This document shows, piece after piece, positions 1 to 9,894 of a stretch of 40,205 nucleotides of DNA. How positions within the stretch are numbered: position 1 is the first letter of the stretch; the number at the start of each line of letters is the position of its first letter. Under the pieces are notes generated by a model, which searched no databases, was not told where the DNA came from, and saw only the letters and a list, made by a program, of their open reading frames with translations. A program made the translations under genes and the position numbers. Source of the stretch: Planctomycetaceae bacterium (GTDB lineage: Bacteria > Planctomycetota > Planctomycetia > Planctomycetales > Planctomycetaceae); contig JAGQPY010000008.1 of assembly GCA_020426485.1 (NCBI GenBank), positions 1-40,205 of the forward strand. Direction: 5' to 3'.

Positions 1-292
1 CCAAACAAAAACGACTTGTTTGACCCGCCACAGGCGATCCCCATCCAGTGTCGTGTCTCACGTGTTTGTTTCGTTTTGGCGGCGAGCAAAAATACGTGGC
101 CGGATTTGTTGAATTCGGACGCACAGGGGAATTCTGACGAATTCCGCTACGATTTCATTTAACGACTGCGTGAGAGTGCCGAAGAGCCTGACCGAACCAG
201 GCATGAACGTTTTGGGAACTGTGAGTGTCCGCATGACATTCGCACGGTAAGTTGCTGGTCGGCTCAGCCGACACCATTCAGGAAACACGGGA

Positions 293-1288
293 ATGTCTCT
301 TCCGATTGCTGACGCTTTTTCTCAGACTGATTCTTTAGAAGATCCGCTGGAGCTGATGGATGAAATTGATCAGCTCAAGAAGGAGAAGGACGCCACGATT
401 CTGGCCCACTATTACGTGGACGGCGAAATTCAGGACATCGCCGATTTCACGGGTGACAGCCTGAAGCTGGCTCGCGATGCCACTCAGGTGACGACATCGA
501 CGATCGTCTTTGCCGGCGTTCATTTCATGGGTGAGTCCGCGAAGATCATGAACCCTGAAAAAAGGGTTTTGATTCCGGATCTGCTGGCGGGTTGTTCACT
601 GGCTGAAAGTTGCCCTGCCGATGAACTGGCTGCGTTTCAGGAACAATTGCGAGCTCAGGGGCGACAGTTCGATACGGTGGCCTACATCAATACCTCCGCA
701 GCGGTCAAGAGCCTGTGTGACTGGATTGTGACCAGCGGCAATGCTCGCGAGATCATTGACCGAGTTCCATCAGATCGGGAAATCCTGTTTGTGCCGGACC
801 AGCATCTGGGACGCTACCTGATGGAAGTCACCGGACGCCGGATGATCCTGTGGCCGGGTTCATGTATGGTGCACGAAGTCTTCAGCATTCAGGATCTGAT
901 TCGGGCAAAGCGAAAGAACCCCGACAGCATTGTCATCGCTCACCCCGAATGCCCGCAGAACATTCTTGAAATCTCGGATTTCATCGGCGGGACAGAACGG
1001 ATGCGGCAGTACGTGATGTCGATTGCCGAACCGAAGACCATCCTGGTGGCGACAGAATCGGCTATGATTCACGCCTTCCAAAAGGCGGCTCCGCAGCACG
1101 CCTTCGTGCCTGTCCCGGGAATCATGACATCAACCGGCGAAACCTGTGCCTGCAATCGATGTCCACACATGGCCAGGAACACCCTGCAGAAAGTTCGCGA
1201 CTGCCTTCGCAATGAAGGCCCGCAAATCGAATGGCAGGATTACTTTGCGAAGGCTCGCGATGTTCTGAACCGAAGCCTGCTGAAGTAG
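293..1288 (+). CDS. nadA: Quinolinate synthase NadA
   Basis: NadA condenses iminoaspartate with dihydroxyacetone phosphate to make quinolinate, the precursor of NAD, in the cytoplasm. It needs a [4Fe-4S] cluster. The 331-residue protein has the family's normal length and visible landmarks: an AHYY motif near residue 38, Cys101 in AGCSLAESC, Cys220 in HPEC, and a C-terminal CACNRCP segment (Cys285, 287, 290). By family knowledge the cluster ligands are one Cys from each of these three regions. ATG start; no strong Shine-Dalgarno site is visible. No nadB or nadC lies in the window, so the gene appears to stand alone. It is convergent with the sulfatase gene at 1338, leaving a 49-base gap. Identification is secure. 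Confidence 0.96.
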   Translation: MSLPIADAFSQTDSLEDPLELMDEIDQLKKEKDATILAHYYVDGEIQDIADFTGDSLKLARDATQVTTSTIVFAGVHFMGESAKIMNPEKRVLIPDLLAGCSLAESCPADELAAFQEQLRAQGRQFDTVAYINTSAAVKSLCDWIVTSGNAREIIDRVPSDREILFVPDQHLGRYLMEVTGRRMILWPGSCMVHEVFSIQDLIRAKRKNPDSIVIAHPECPQNILEISDFIGGTERMRQYVMSIAEPKTILVATESAMIHAFQKAAPQHAFVPVPGIMTSTGETCACNRCPHMARNTLQKVRDCLRNEGPQIEWQDYFAKARDVLNRSLLK

Positions 1289-1337
1289 GTCAGCAATGTT
1301 CGCATCCCCTCGGATTCAGAGAAGATCCGGCCCGGCT

Positions 1338-2834
1338 CTATGGCTTCAGAACCGGCAGATTTCGGAAGGCGGGATGCCAATCCGGAGTGCCAAACCAGTT
1401 GTGCATTTCCAGTTCAAAAGGAGCCACGATTTCTCGGGGTTCCTCAAACTGACCACGGTCTCCGGTTTCGACGATCCACGTGTCCAGTGCAGCGCGCAGG
1501 CGAATCAGCGCTTCCCGATGTTCCTGAGCGTCCGATTCAGCCAGATTGACGGTTTCATGCGGATCCGCTTTCGTGTCGAACAACTGCTCTGAGTCTGTGG
1601 ACGTCATCAATTTTTCGGCAGCACCGCTCAGCTGCCCAGCGTCGTGCAGCCGTCGCATCAGCGGCTTCACCGGGAAGCACTTCTCTTTGTACCGATTCAG
1701 TGACGTGAAACTGCGTTCAGGATAGTAGTTTCGAATGTAATGATAGCGGGCATCGCGTACGGAACGAATTCGGTTTTCTGTTTCATCAATTCTGTCCCGC
1801 GCGCTGAACGCGTATGTTCGAGAAGCATCCGTCGTCTGCCCCATGAATCGACGGCTTTGCATGCCTGCCGGAATATTGACCCCGGCAAACTCCAGAGTCG
1901 TGGCCGTGATGTCCAGCAGACTGATGACGGACTCATTGACGGCCCCCGGTCGATATTGTGGTGGTCTGGGAAGTGCAGGATTTTCAGGCCAGTGAATGAT
2001 CATCGGGACATGAAGGCCGGTGTCGTAACACCAGTGAATTCCTCGGGCTTCCAGTCGGCCATTGTCACCGAAGAAGATCACGATTGTGTTATCCGCCAGT
2101 CCATCCCGCTGAAGCTGTTCCAGAATCCAGCCGACGCGTACATCCATTCCGGACACTGAATTCAGATATCGAGCCCACTCGGACCGGACGAGCGGATGAT
2201 CGGGATAGTACGGCGGCGGCGTGACGTTTTCCGGGGTCGCAATCTGCGGATGAAACTCCTCCCCCACCCACTTCACACGATCCTGCATCCACGTTTTTCG
2301 GTCATAGATGTCGTACTCCACTTCCGGCGTGTTGATCATCGCAAAGAACGGCTGACCTCTCTTCAGCTCGGACCAGTCCTCCGTGTCATACAATGGACCT
2401 TCGTTGACAAAGTTCAGATCCAGCTTTCCGGTGCCAACGGTTCGTTCGCCAATCTGACGGATGTTGGCGGTCAGGTATCCGGCATCCTTCAGACGATGCG
2501 TGATCGGTCGAACTCCGGCCGGCAGTCGATAGTCATCGTCGCGGTGAGATCGCATGTGGTGCGTGTCGGTCGTCGTCTGATACATTCCGGTCATAAACGC
2601 CGAACGACTGGGCGCGCAGACGGGAGAAGTGGAGAAGACTCGAGTAAAGCGGACGCCGTCGGCGGCCAGTCTGTCGAGATTGGGCGTATGAACGTTCTTC
2701 GCGCCGTAGCACCCCAGATCCAGTTTCAGATTCTCCCCAACGATCCACAGAATATTGGGGCGACGTTCTTCAGCAAGGACAGACGTCGCCATCAAAACAC
2801 AAAACACAAACACCTGCAGCTGCTGAACCTTCAT
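1338..2834 (-). CDS. Secreted sulfatase, type I (formylglycine) family
   Basis: This is an arylsulfatase-superfamily hydrolase that probably removes sulfate from an external or periplasmic carbohydrate. The reading frame is open further upstream to 3074. I start at the ATG at 2834 because a signal peptide follows directly (hydrophobic core about residues 7-20, cleavage near VLAEE) and an AGAGGGA-like Shine-Dalgarno site lies about 10 bases before it. The 498-residue protein carries the C-x-P-S-R formylglycine motif at residues 73-77 (CAPSR). A second metal-site motif GDNG is present, with D257-N258. Oddity: the N-terminal metal pair, usually Asp-Asp or Glu-Asp, reads Glu34-Asn35 (VGENL). Substrate cannot be told from the sequence. 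A separate formylglycine-generating enzyme would be needed and is not in the window. Confidence 0.93.
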   Translation of the reverse strand: MKVQQLQVFVFCVLMATSVLAEERRPNILWIVGENLKLDLGCYGAKNVHTPNLDRLAADGVRFTRVFSTSPVCAPSRSAFMTGMYQTTTDTHHMRSHRDDDYRLPAGVRPITHRLKDAGYLTANIRQIGERTVGTGKLDLNFVNEGPLYDTEDWSELKRGQPFFAMINTPEVEYDIYDRKTWMQDRVKWVGEEFHPQIATPENVTPPPYYPDHPLVRSEWARYLNSVSGMDVRVGWILEQLQRDGLADNTIVIFFGDNGRLEARGIHWCYDTGLHVPMIIHWPENPALPRPPQYRPGAVNESVISLLDITATTLEFAGVNIPAGMQSRRFMGQTTDASRTYAFSARDRIDETENRIRSVRDARYHYIRNYYPERSFTSLNRYKEKCFPVKPLMRRLHDAGQLSGAAEKLMTSTDSEQLFDTKADPHETVNLAESDAQEHREALIRLRAALDTWIVETGDRGQFEEPREIVAPFELEMHNWFGTPDWHPAFRNLPVLKP

Positions 2835-3306
2835 TCTGATGTATCCCTCTACAAATCGCGGGCAGCGGCGAATCCTGCTGATCATGTGTTGGTCGATTTT
2901 CAGGACAGTCCTCATCGGATGGAGGCGGATTCCGAACATGGTTTCGCTGAAGGCGAGGCCGTGAAATTCGCCCGAAATTCGGTCGCCGGATCCACCATCG
3001 AATTGATTCGAGTTCCGGCCTCCATGTTCTGCATCTTCAGGCACAATCCGGACTCGGTGGCATTTGACATGCAATTACGTTTTGTCCGGTGCAGCCGGAC
3101 GTATGTACCTTGAAAACAAAGCGACGAAGACGAATGAAAGTGAGTTGGCGCATCCGGTCTGCAGTGTCCGAAAACTGATCAAACCTTTGGTTCAGGGGCG
3201 GGGTGATTTCATGGGGTCTGCCCCCCTTTCCGATCGCCTCTCAACCTCACCTGCGGCATCGAGTGAAACGACGAAAAGCTCTTCACCGCGGTTGGCCCGG
3301 CTGTTG
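2835..3306. other. Intergenic region without a recognised gene
   Basis: This stretch lies between the start of the sulfatase gene and the stop of the PDZ protein gene. The sulfatase frame stays open into it, but the translation there has no signal-peptide or family resemblance. It should contain the sulfatase promoter. I could not pick out a convincing -35/-10 pair. A G-run and C-run about 3206-3231 could pair, but have no T-tract. Confidence 0.4.
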
Positions 3307-4440
3307 TCACGGTGTGACATCCAGATCTTCCCAGCCTTTCAACAGAACGTCGACAACCCGGGGTTCGATTTGATCTTCGTTGAAGTTGCCGAACGGCGTT
3401 CGAAAGCCGCCGACGATCTGCAGTTTCATGACGTCCCCCTTGTCGTAACTCTTCAATCGATCCACAAGATCATCGAAATCCTGAATCGGGACGACCTTCC
3501 GGGTGACAGTACCGTCTTCAGCCTTTTCTTCGTTTACGACGCCCAGAATGAGGTCACCCGGACGGATTCCGGCGGCCTCGGCAGAACTGCCACTGGTCAC
3601 CGTTTGAATGAAAACTCCCTGACCAAGCCCTGTACCGGGCTTAATTCCCAATGCTGCTCGAGAACGTTCGGCAATTCGGTTCTGCCCAACGTACTCTGTC
3701 AGTCGAGCCTTCTGATCCGGCGTCAAAGGATTGCCGTCGATCAGATAGATATTCACCCCACTCATACGCATCGACAGGGGGCCTGCCACAGCAGACAATC
3801 GGCGAAACAGTTCCAGCCCGGCGTCACCGCCACGCCAGTCTTTGTTCAGCATGATCTGCAGTGTCGCACCTCCTTCAGGTGGAATCCCCATCTGACGAGA
3901 CGGCAGAAACGAGCCATAGCGTATCACTGCCCCCAACTGTTCCAGGTTTTTGGCCGCAATTTCGACTCGCTTGTACCAGTGATCCCGCAGACTCTGATTC
4001 GCGCCTTCGGCCATCAGCTGACGACTGGTTTCCGCAAGAGATTCCAGAGCGGCCGACGCCATCCGTTCGGCATCGGGGTCGCCGGAAACATATCGCCGGT
4101 CAATTTCAGCCATCAGCCGCACAACAACTTCCGCACTGGAGTGGGCCATTGTCAGTTCGGCAAGAGTCTGCAGTTCCCGATTGCTGATGCGAGCCAGCTT
4201 TTCAGACGCCGCCGCGCGTGTTTTGAATTCGTCTGAATCCAGTTGCCGTAGAAGATCCTGCAGTTCCTTCGCTTCGTCCGTTTGCTCCACAGACTCAGCG
4301 GTACCGGCGGACGGATCATTCGGAAGATTTATCGCAGGCACCTGTGCATGGACAGCACCAGTCACCCAAAGAAACGCCATGACGGTCATCACCGCGCCAC
4401 GAAGTATCCGATGCCACGACGGAAGAAGTACTGGAAACAA
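3307..4440 (-). CDS. Exported HEAT-like / PDZ domain protein
   Basis: The start is uncertain. The frame is open to 4716, but the only region that looks like a signal peptide is WHRILRGAV followed by a hydrophobic stretch ending GAVHAQ. A TTG at 4440 gives a 377-residue protein with a complete signal peptide of about 32 residues. An ATG at 4389 would give a signal lacking its positive charge. After the signal comes a helical HEAT-like unit (about residues 58-113, LLRQLDSDEFKTRAAASEKLA...). A C-terminal PDZ domain follows (about 258-344, with GVFIQTV and AAGIRPGDLILGV). No serine-protease triad is visible, so it is probably a periplasmic scaffold or substrate-binding protein rather than a DegP-type protease. 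Its partner is unknown. It is followed on the same strand by the sulfatase gene after about 470 bases, so the two are probably not one operon. Confidence 0.75.
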   Translation of the reverse strand: MFPVLLPSWHRILRGAVMTVMAFLWVTGAVHAQVPAINLPNDPSAGTAESVEQTDEAKELQDLLRQLDSDEFKTRAAASEKLARISNRELQTLAELTMAHSSAEVVVRLMAEIDRRYVSGDPDAERMASAALESLAETSRQLMAEGANQSLRDHWYKRVEIAAKNLEQLGAVIRYGSFLPSRQMGIPPEGGATLQIMLNKDWRGGDAGLELFRRLSAVAGPLSMRMSGVNIYLIDGNPLTPDQKARLTEYVGQNRIAERSRAALGIKPGTGLGQGVFIQTVTSGSSAEAAGIRPGDLILGVVNEEKAEDGTVTRKVVPIQDFDDLVDRLKSYDKGDVMKLQIVGGFRTPFGNFNEDQIEPRVVDVLLKGWEDLDVTP

Positions 4441-4866
4441 TCTCTGCGCACCTGACACGTTCTCAACGCTGCCCGACCAGCCGCAGGGAATTCTGCGCGT
4501 CGATCGACTCTGAGCGGTCTGTTTTCTCAGGCAGGCTACAGCGAGGCTGTGCCGAACAATCGCACGGCCCGGACCGTTGACTGCAAACACAGGACCGGAC
4601 TGTGAGACATCAGGTCGACGACGGGTGGCCAGAAGGTCGCGGATGAAAGCCATCGAGAAACTGCCGAAGAAGGGGAGGCTGGCGGTCGGATTTCCGGGAA
4701 GGCAGTCGGCGAACAACAGACTGTCTTTTGTCGCTGCTCGTCAACATGAATTACGGAAGGACTTCCCCATTTTCGGACCAAGCGCCCCGAAAAGCAATAC
4801 AGACCTGAACAGCATCGCCCCGTCGATGCTCGATCCGTCGGCCCTGGTCGAGCACTGCATCAAGGT
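4441..4866. other. Upstream region of the PDZ protein gene
   Basis: This separates the SDR gene's stop from my chosen start of the PDZ protein. Part of it (to 4716) would be coding if the longest frame were used, but that translation (Arg/Ser/Pro-rich, no domain) looks like a run-on. No repeat, RNA gene or clear terminator was seen. Confidence 0.35.
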
Positions 4867-5646
4867 TTACCAGTGCATCACGTAACCGCCGTCGACGTTG
4901 ATCGTCTGGCCGGTAATCTGTCGTGCCCGTTCAGATGACAGAAACACGATCATATCGGCGATGTCTTCGGGCTGCTGCCACTGCCCCAGCGGGACCAGCT
5001 GTCGAATCTTTTCGCTGGCCCACTGTTCATAAGTCTTTTGCATTTCCGGCGGCTGAGACTGATTCCAGGCCTTCCACACAGATTCGTTCAGCGGAGTCTT
5101 CACCATCCCGGGGCAAACCGTGTTGACTCGCACATGACTGGCGGCAAGATCTTTGGCCATCACCTGAGCGAAATTGATATTTGCCGCCTTAGACGCGCTG
5201 TAAGGCGGGTCGGTGGGTGATCCAATCTGTCCGGCGACCGATGCCACAAAGACCATCGTGCCGCTTTGCTGAGCCACCATTTCGGGTGCGATCGCGTGAG
5301 CCACATGCACCATGCCTCGAATATTGACATCCAGCACCCGCGACCAATCCTGTGGACTCAGGTTTGTAAACGGAAAGCCAATTCGCCCCGACCCGATGGC
5401 AGCGGCATGAACCAGATGATCGATCGCGCCAAGTCGGCGTTTGGTTTCTGACAATGCTTTGGCAACAGCACCTTCATCCGTGATGTCCACAGAAACGAAG
5501 GTTGTATCCCCTGTCGCTGCTGGCTCTGCGACGTCCCAGATGACAACGCGAGCACCTTCCGCGAGGAATCCATCCACACACGCCTTACCAATCCCGCTCG
5601 CGCCGCCGACCACCACTACCGATGAATTCGTGAGCTTCAAGTCCAT
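4867..5646 (-). CDS. SDR family NAD(P)-dependent oxidoreductase
   Basis: This is a classical short-chain dehydrogenase/reductase of 259 residues, cytoplasmic. The Rossmann glycine motif GGASGIG is at 14-20. The catalytic set is Ser136 (VASVAG), Tyr149 and Lys153 (YSASK), with Asn108 in DVN. The C-terminal INVDGGYV matches the 3-oxoacyl-ACP-reductase-like branch. The usual NNAG motif reads HAAA (80-83). Asp38 after the second strand (VIWDVA) suggests NAD preference, by family rule. The substrate is not identifiable; fatty-acid, sugar or steroid alcohols are all possible. The gene starts 61 bases after the argF stop on the same strand, so co-transcription with argF is possible but has no obvious metabolic logic. 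Confidence 0.92.
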   Translation of the reverse strand: MDLKLTNSSVVVVGGASGIGKACVDGFLAEGARVVIWDVAEPAATGDTTFVSVDITDEGAVAKALSETKRRLGAIDHLVHAAAIGSGRIGFPFTNLSPQDWSRVLDVNIRGMVHVAHAIAPEMVAQQSGTMVFVASVAGQIGSPTDPPYSASKAANINFAQVMAKDLAASHVRVNTVCPGMVKTPLNESVWKAWNQSQPPEMQKTYEQWASEKIRQLVPLGQWQQPEDIADMIVFLSSERARQITGQTINVDGGYVMHW

Positions 5647-5707
5647 TCAATCGCCTCAGGAGAAATGATCGTGGCTCAGCAGATTGACCACGAGTGCCGG
5701 CTGATGT

Positions 5708-6634
5708 TCACTTGTTCTGGTCAATCAACAGCCACGCAAACAACCCTCGAGCCAGATGCATTCGGTTCTCGGCCTGCTGGAAGACGATGCTTTGGTCTCC
5801 ATCCATGACATCATCCGTCACCTCCAGGCCTCTCTTGGCGGGAAGGTCATGCATGAACCTTGCCTTTTCCGGTGCCAGATTCATCAAAGCGCCGTTGACC
5901 TGAAAGTCAGCAAAGGCCGCTCGACGGCGTTCTGCCTCCTCCTCCTGCCCCATACTGGCCCAGACGTCGGTGTAGACGATGTCGGCAGACTTCACTGCCG
6001 ATTGTGGATCATGCACCTGAGTCACCTGAGCATGGGCATACTTCTGCCTGAGGCCTGCAATGAATGACGCAGGAAACTGATAGTCCTTGGGGCAGGCCAG
6101 TGTCATTTTCATTCCGGTCATCGCAGCGGCGATCGCCAGCGACATCGCCACGTTGTTGCCATCACCGACAAAGACCAGATGCAGATCTTTCAGATGACCA
6201 AATGTTTCCCGAATAGTCAGCAGATCTGTCAGAGCCTGACACGGATGCCGCTCATCCGAGAGAGCGTTGATCACGGGGCAGCGGCTGACTTTCGCGAAGT
6301 CTTCAATCAGCTGTTGCGAAAACGTTCGCATCGTGATGACATCACTGTAGGAACTCAGCACCGTCGCCACATCGTGAAGTGACTCACGACCATTCAAACC
6401 GGCTTCTGCCGTCGTCAGAAAGACGCCGGAGCCACCCAGATTGATCATGGCCGCTTCGAAGCTGTTGCGAGTTCGCAGAGACGGCTTTTCAAACATCTGA
6501 GCCAGTACTCGACCGGGGAGCAGCTGCGGCCGTTCGCCTCGCTTGTGTTTCGCCTTCAGCTCTGCGGCCCTGTCCAGAATCGACAAAACTTCCTGAGGTG
6601 TGACGTCGAACAACGAAGTGAGATGTCTGATCAT
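5708..6634 (-). CDS. argF: Ornithine carbamoyltransferase
   Basis: The enzyme forms citrulline from ornithine and carbamoyl phosphate in arginine synthesis, in the cytoplasm. At 308 residues it has the expected length. The carbamoyl-phosphate site is present as SLRTR (52-56) and HPCQ (130-133). The ornithine-side motif DVWASMG is at 223-229. The conserved HCLP motif reads HDLP (262-265), so Cys is replaced by Asp263, followed by AKRGLEVTDDV. The DNA around 5840-5860 supports this reading and shows no frameshift. The FVGDGNNV and DVWASMG segments favour ornithine over aspartate or N-acetylornithine as substrate. No other arg genes are near. The SDR gene follows 61 bases downstream. Confidence 0.93.
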   Translation of the reverse strand: MIRHLTSLFDVTPQEVLSILDRAAELKAKHKRGERPQLLPGRVLAQMFEKPSLRTRNSFEAAMINLGGSGVFLTTAEAGLNGRESLHDVATVLSSYSDVITMRTFSQQLIEDFAKVSRCPVINALSDERHPCQALTDLLTIRETFGHLKDLHLVFVGDGNNVAMSLAIAAAMTGMKMTLACPKDYQFPASFIAGLRQKYAHAQVTQVHDPQSAVKSADIVYTDVWASMGQEEEAERRRAAFADFQVNGALMNLAPEKARFMHDLPAKRGLEVTDDVMDGDQSIVFQQAENRMHLARGLFAWLLIDQNK

Positions 6635-7106
6635 TTTTCAAAAACCTGTCACGCAACTTTTTCGGAGCCCGGGAGATCCCGCTCCAGCGAACTCAAGCAT
6701 CCGTTTGCGACAACCGCCGCCCCGCTCACGAGCAGACCGTTTGGTCATCTTAATCACACGGAACGACAATCGACGTCTGGCCCGCATCAATCGCTTTTCG
6801 CTTCTCGGCTCTCCGCCATCAGCGAAACTGCATCGAAGTGCATCAACCTGAATCGCCGTCCGGAAAGCTTCAGAAGACGCCCGAAGCTCTGTGCAGGTTC
6901 GCGACCGCTGGCGGACAGACCATCCTGCATCCGACATTTTCGGACAGCTAAAAACAAAAACGACTGAAGCTGCCCGGAATTCCCAAAGCGACTTCAGCCG
7001 ATAAGTTATCGAATCGGCATTGTTTCAATGCGAGCACACCGCGTTAAGCTCTTCCTGCAAAATTTCACAGAAAATCGAATGATATTCCGCCAATCCCGCG
7101 CTCAAA
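6635..7106. other. Intergenic region upstream of argF
   Basis: The gap lies between the stop of the epimerase gene (7107) and the argF start. A 99-codon frame on the minus strand (6638-6937) is Arg-rich, has no family resemblance and looks like chance. A 6-bp hairpin (GCCGAT 6997-7002 with ATCGGC 7013-7018) lies downstream of the epimerase gene. It has no T-tract. Otherwise nothing was recognised. Confidence 0.4.
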
Positions 7107-8105
7107 TCAGCCTCTCAGCCGCTGAAAATCGCTCTGCATTCTTCGCAGCCCCTCGTCAACGGAAACGACAGGCGTGAAACCAAAGTCTGCCTGAGCCGCC
7201 TTGATGCTGTAGCTGTGGGACCCCGCCAGTTGAGCCGCCACGAATCGCGTCATGGGAGGCTCGCCTTTGAGTGGCAGCCATGTCCACAGTTGTTCCAGCA
7301 CAGCCCCCAGTCGATACGCTGATCCTGCAGAGATCGATTTCCGGACAGGCGGCAGTCCCGCCCGTTCAAGCAGCTGATCAATCCACGCCCACAGTCTCAC
7401 GGACTGTTCTTCGTTAATGAAGTACGCCTTGCCGGCAGCTGTCGTCGACTTCCGCAGCGATGTTTCCACCTGCAGATGAGCGGCGGCCGCATTTTCCACA
7501 TTGATCATCGAAACCACATTGGTGCCGTCACCAACTCGCCGAAGTCTGCCCGATCGCGCTCGTGCAATCAGCCGTGGAATCAGATGGTTGTCGCGATGAC
7601 CCCAGATCAGGTGAGGTCGCAGTGAAACCGTTCGAAGCCGATCGTTGCAGTTCGCCGCCAGGACCGCCTGCTCTCCCAGCGCTTTCGAATGTGGATAATG
7701 ACACAACCATGAATCGGGATAAGGCAAACTTTCATCCGCGTCAACATGATCATGACCATCGAACACGACGCTGGGTGAACTGGTATAGATGAGACGCTGC
7801 ACACCATTCGACTGACAGGCCCTGATCACATTCTCCGTGCCTGCCGTGTTGATACTGTGATAATGCTCCCACGTCCCCCAGACACCCGGAACGGCGGCCA
7901 CATGGAACACAACTTCGATGTCACGGCACGCACTCGCCACATCATTGGGCCTCCGCAGATCTCCTCGAACAACGTCCACCGGCAGAGCATCATGGGCCGC
8001 GTAAGTTCCGCGACAGAAGACCCGCACGGAATGTCCGGCTTCCAGCAACTGCTCAACGATGTATTGTCCCAGGAATCCGCCACCGCCGGTCACGAGAGTT
8101 CGCAT
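7107..8105 (-). CDS. NAD-dependent epimerase/dehydratase, 3beta-HSD-like
   Basis: This is an extended short-chain dehydrogenase of 332 residues. The nucleotide-binding motif TGGGGFLG is at 6-13, and the catalytic Tyr137 and Lys141 are in YPHSK. The FHVAAVPGVWG and LRPHLIWGHRD segments resemble the 3beta-hydroxysteroid dehydrogenase / OleD-like (2-alkyl-3-oxoalkanoate reductase) branch more than UDP-galactose epimerases. That branch assignment is by resemblance only. No oleA, oleB or oleC lies nearby, so a hydrocarbon role has no local support. It is last in a leftward trio with the HpcH/HpaI aldolase and a sulfatase; 45 bases separate it from the sulfatase stop. ATG start. Confidence 0.9.
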   Translation of the reverse strand: MRTLVTGGGGFLGQYIVEQLLEAGHSVRVFCRGTYAAHDALPVDVVRGDLRRPNDVASACRDIEVVFHVAAVPGVWGTWEHYHSINTAGTENVIRACQSNGVQRLIYTSSPSVVFDGHDHVDADESLPYPDSWLCHYPHSKALGEQAVLAANCNDRLRTVSLRPHLIWGHRDNHLIPRLIARARSGRLRRVGDGTNVVSMINVENAAAAHLQVETSLRKSTTAAGKAYFINEEQSVRLWAWIDQLLERAGLPPVRKSISAGSAYRLGAVLEQLWTWLPLKGEPPMTRFVAAQLAGSHSYSIKAAQADFGFTPVVSVDEGLRRMQSDFQRLRG

Positions 8106-8150
8106 CAGAAATCGAAAGTCCTTCTGTGAAAGCCAGCCCAGCAGAAGCCG

Positions 8151-9815
8151 TCAGTTCTGAATCGCATTTGCTCGACCGGGCCGACCCGACTTTGGTTTGG
8201 CCGGTTCCTCCACGGTATACGGCGGCTTGTCAAATATCGAACCGTCGCCCGTGACGCGAGGATCACCGGTGGAACGAAGCACGTCCATCAGCTGAGATTC
8301 AAGTTCTTCTTTGATTTTTGAATAGTAGCTGTCGTCAGCAACATTGTAGATCTGGTGTCGGTCGCTTCTCAGATCGTAAAGCTCTTCTTCCGGCCGAAGC
8401 CCGAACGCAAAGTTGAAGTACTTTCGGCTGTCATTGTCCTGTTCGCAGTTCAAGGCAATCCACGCTTTGGATGGACTGGCATCCATATCGGCAAACGCGA
8501 CAAACGTCTCTTCACGCAACTGCTCGAAGGTTGGCATCGGCCCGGCCGGATTGCCATACCCCGGCCCCGTACCCAGCGGCCAGCGATCCGGTTTGAAGTT
8601 TCGGATGTACAGAAAATTTTTCGTACGAATGGCGCGCTGAGGATACGGCAGCAGATCCGTTCGAGCTCGCGCGACATGCCGCTCGCGCCCGGTCACCACA
8701 GAATCTCGCAATGGATCAACAATGCCGGACATTTCGGACTGGAGCACCGGAATCAGACTTCGCCCTGTCATGACGTCGGGAATCGGTTCTCCACCCGCCT
8801 CCAGAAAGGTGGGCGCCAGATCCGGCAACAACACAAAGTCTTCCACGATACGATTGCCGGGAACCTGCTTCGGCCAGCGAATGGCCAGAGCCACGTGAGT
8901 CCCGAAGTCATACAGGTTGCACTTGCCGTTCGTGAATCCCGGAGCACCGTGGTCACCGCTGACGGCAATCAGCGTGTTGTCCAGCTGGCCCGTCTTTTCT
9001 AGTTCGTCAAGCAGAACTCCCAGTCCGGCATCGAAGGCCATGACCTCGCCCAGATAGTCGGCCAGGTCTTCGCGGACGATCTCCACATCGGGAAGAAAAC
9101 GCGGAACCTTGCCCTTCAAATCATCCGGATTGATACCCCAGAGTTTCCTGCCGGAACCCTGAATCCACTTGCGATGAACGTTCGTCGGCCCCCACCAGTA
9201 ACAAAAGGGCTGGCCATCTTTTCGATCCGCCAGAAAGTCCTGAAAGTTCCCACGAACCTCTTCCAGCAACGTCTGCTTGGCCGCCGCGGTGTCATCCTGA
9301 CGACTGACGAACTGGCTGAACTGATTGAACTTTCCACCACGGCGACCATAGCTGTTTGCTGCGGCTCCGTACGGAGCGTTCGCCGGAGTTCCGGGGCCCC
9401 ACACCTTTGACGTGTATCCGATATGGTATCCCGCCTTCTGCAACAGCAGCGGATAACTCGGTATCGCCGGATCCCAGACCGCGCCCTGCAGAATCGCACC
9501 GCGGCCGGTGCGCCAGAAGTACTGACCGGACAACAGCGAACTGCGACACGGAGTACACGACGGAGCATTCACGAAAGCATTCGTGAACAGTACGCCTTCT
9601 TTGGCCACTCGATCGAAGTTGGGCGTCGACACCACGTCACTCAAATCACCTTTGTCGATGGCCGCATAGGCGCTGGCATAACGTCCCCAGTCGTCCGCAA
9701 AGGCGAACACAATATTCGGCCGCTGATCAGCGGCCGTGGCCGTCTGAAACACAACAAAGGCAACAACGGCTGCGAACAAAACCTGACGACAAACCCAAAC
9801 GAACGAGCTTCGCAT
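8151..9815 (-). CDS. Secreted sulfatase, C-T-P-C-R type
   Basis: This is a 554-residue type I sulfatase with an N-terminal signal peptide (about residues 1-29, ending TATAAD). The metal pair Asp41-Asp42 (FADDWG) is intact. The formylglycine motif is CTPCR (87-91), with Cys in the fourth position instead of the common Ser. Family knowledge says Cys, Ser or Thr can stand there. SGDHG supplies the second metal motif. The C-terminus ends in a basic Pro/Lys/Arg-rich tail. It differs strongly from the sulfatase at 1338, so the two probably act on different substrates. It lies 79 bases after the HpcH/HpaI aldolase gene and 45 bases before the epimerase gene on the same strand, suggesting joint expression in polysaccharide or sulfated-compound use. 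Confidence 0.94.
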   Translation of the reverse strand: MRSSFVWVCRQVLFAAVVAFVVFQTATAADQRPNIVFAFADDWGRYASAYAAIDKGDLSDVVSTPNFDRVAKEGVLFTNAFVNAPSCTPCRSSLLSGQYFWRTGRGAILQGAVWDPAIPSYPLLLQKAGYHIGYTSKVWGPGTPANAPYGAAANSYGRRGGKFNQFSQFVSRQDDTAAAKQTLLEEVRGNFQDFLADRKDGQPFCYWWGPTNVHRKWIQGSGRKLWGINPDDLKGKVPRFLPDVEIVREDLADYLGEVMAFDAGLGVLLDELEKTGQLDNTLIAVSGDHGAPGFTNGKCNLYDFGTHVALAIRWPKQVPGNRIVEDFVLLPDLAPTFLEAGGEPIPDVMTGRSLIPVLQSEMSGIVDPLRDSVVTGRERHVARARTDLLPYPQRAIRTKNFLYIRNFKPDRWPLGTGPGYGNPAGPMPTFEQLREETFVAFADMDASPSKAWIALNCEQDNDSRKYFNFAFGLRPEEELYDLRSDRHQIYNVADDSYYSKIKEELESQLMDVLRSTGDPRVTGDGSIFDKPPYTVEEPAKPKSGRPGRANAIQN

Positions 9816-9894
9816 GAAAACACATCCTCAACTCTGACCACGAAACCGAACGCACCGGAATTAAATCAGTAACCAGTATCCGTGCCATCAAGAC

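Noticed and set aside
2196..3113. Plus-strand ORF of 305 codons opposite the sulfatase
   Set aside because: Arg/His-rich antisense frame of a well-supported sulfatase gene.
3064..4236. Long plus-strand ORF (390 codons) opposite the PDZ gene
   Set aside because: Its translation lacks any domain and is the antisense shadow of the PDZ protein, which has a PDZ domain and plausible signal peptide.
6638..6937. Minus-strand 99-codon ORF upstream of argF
   Set aside because: Very Arg-rich, no start-site signal, no domain; looks like chance in GC-rich intergenic DNA.
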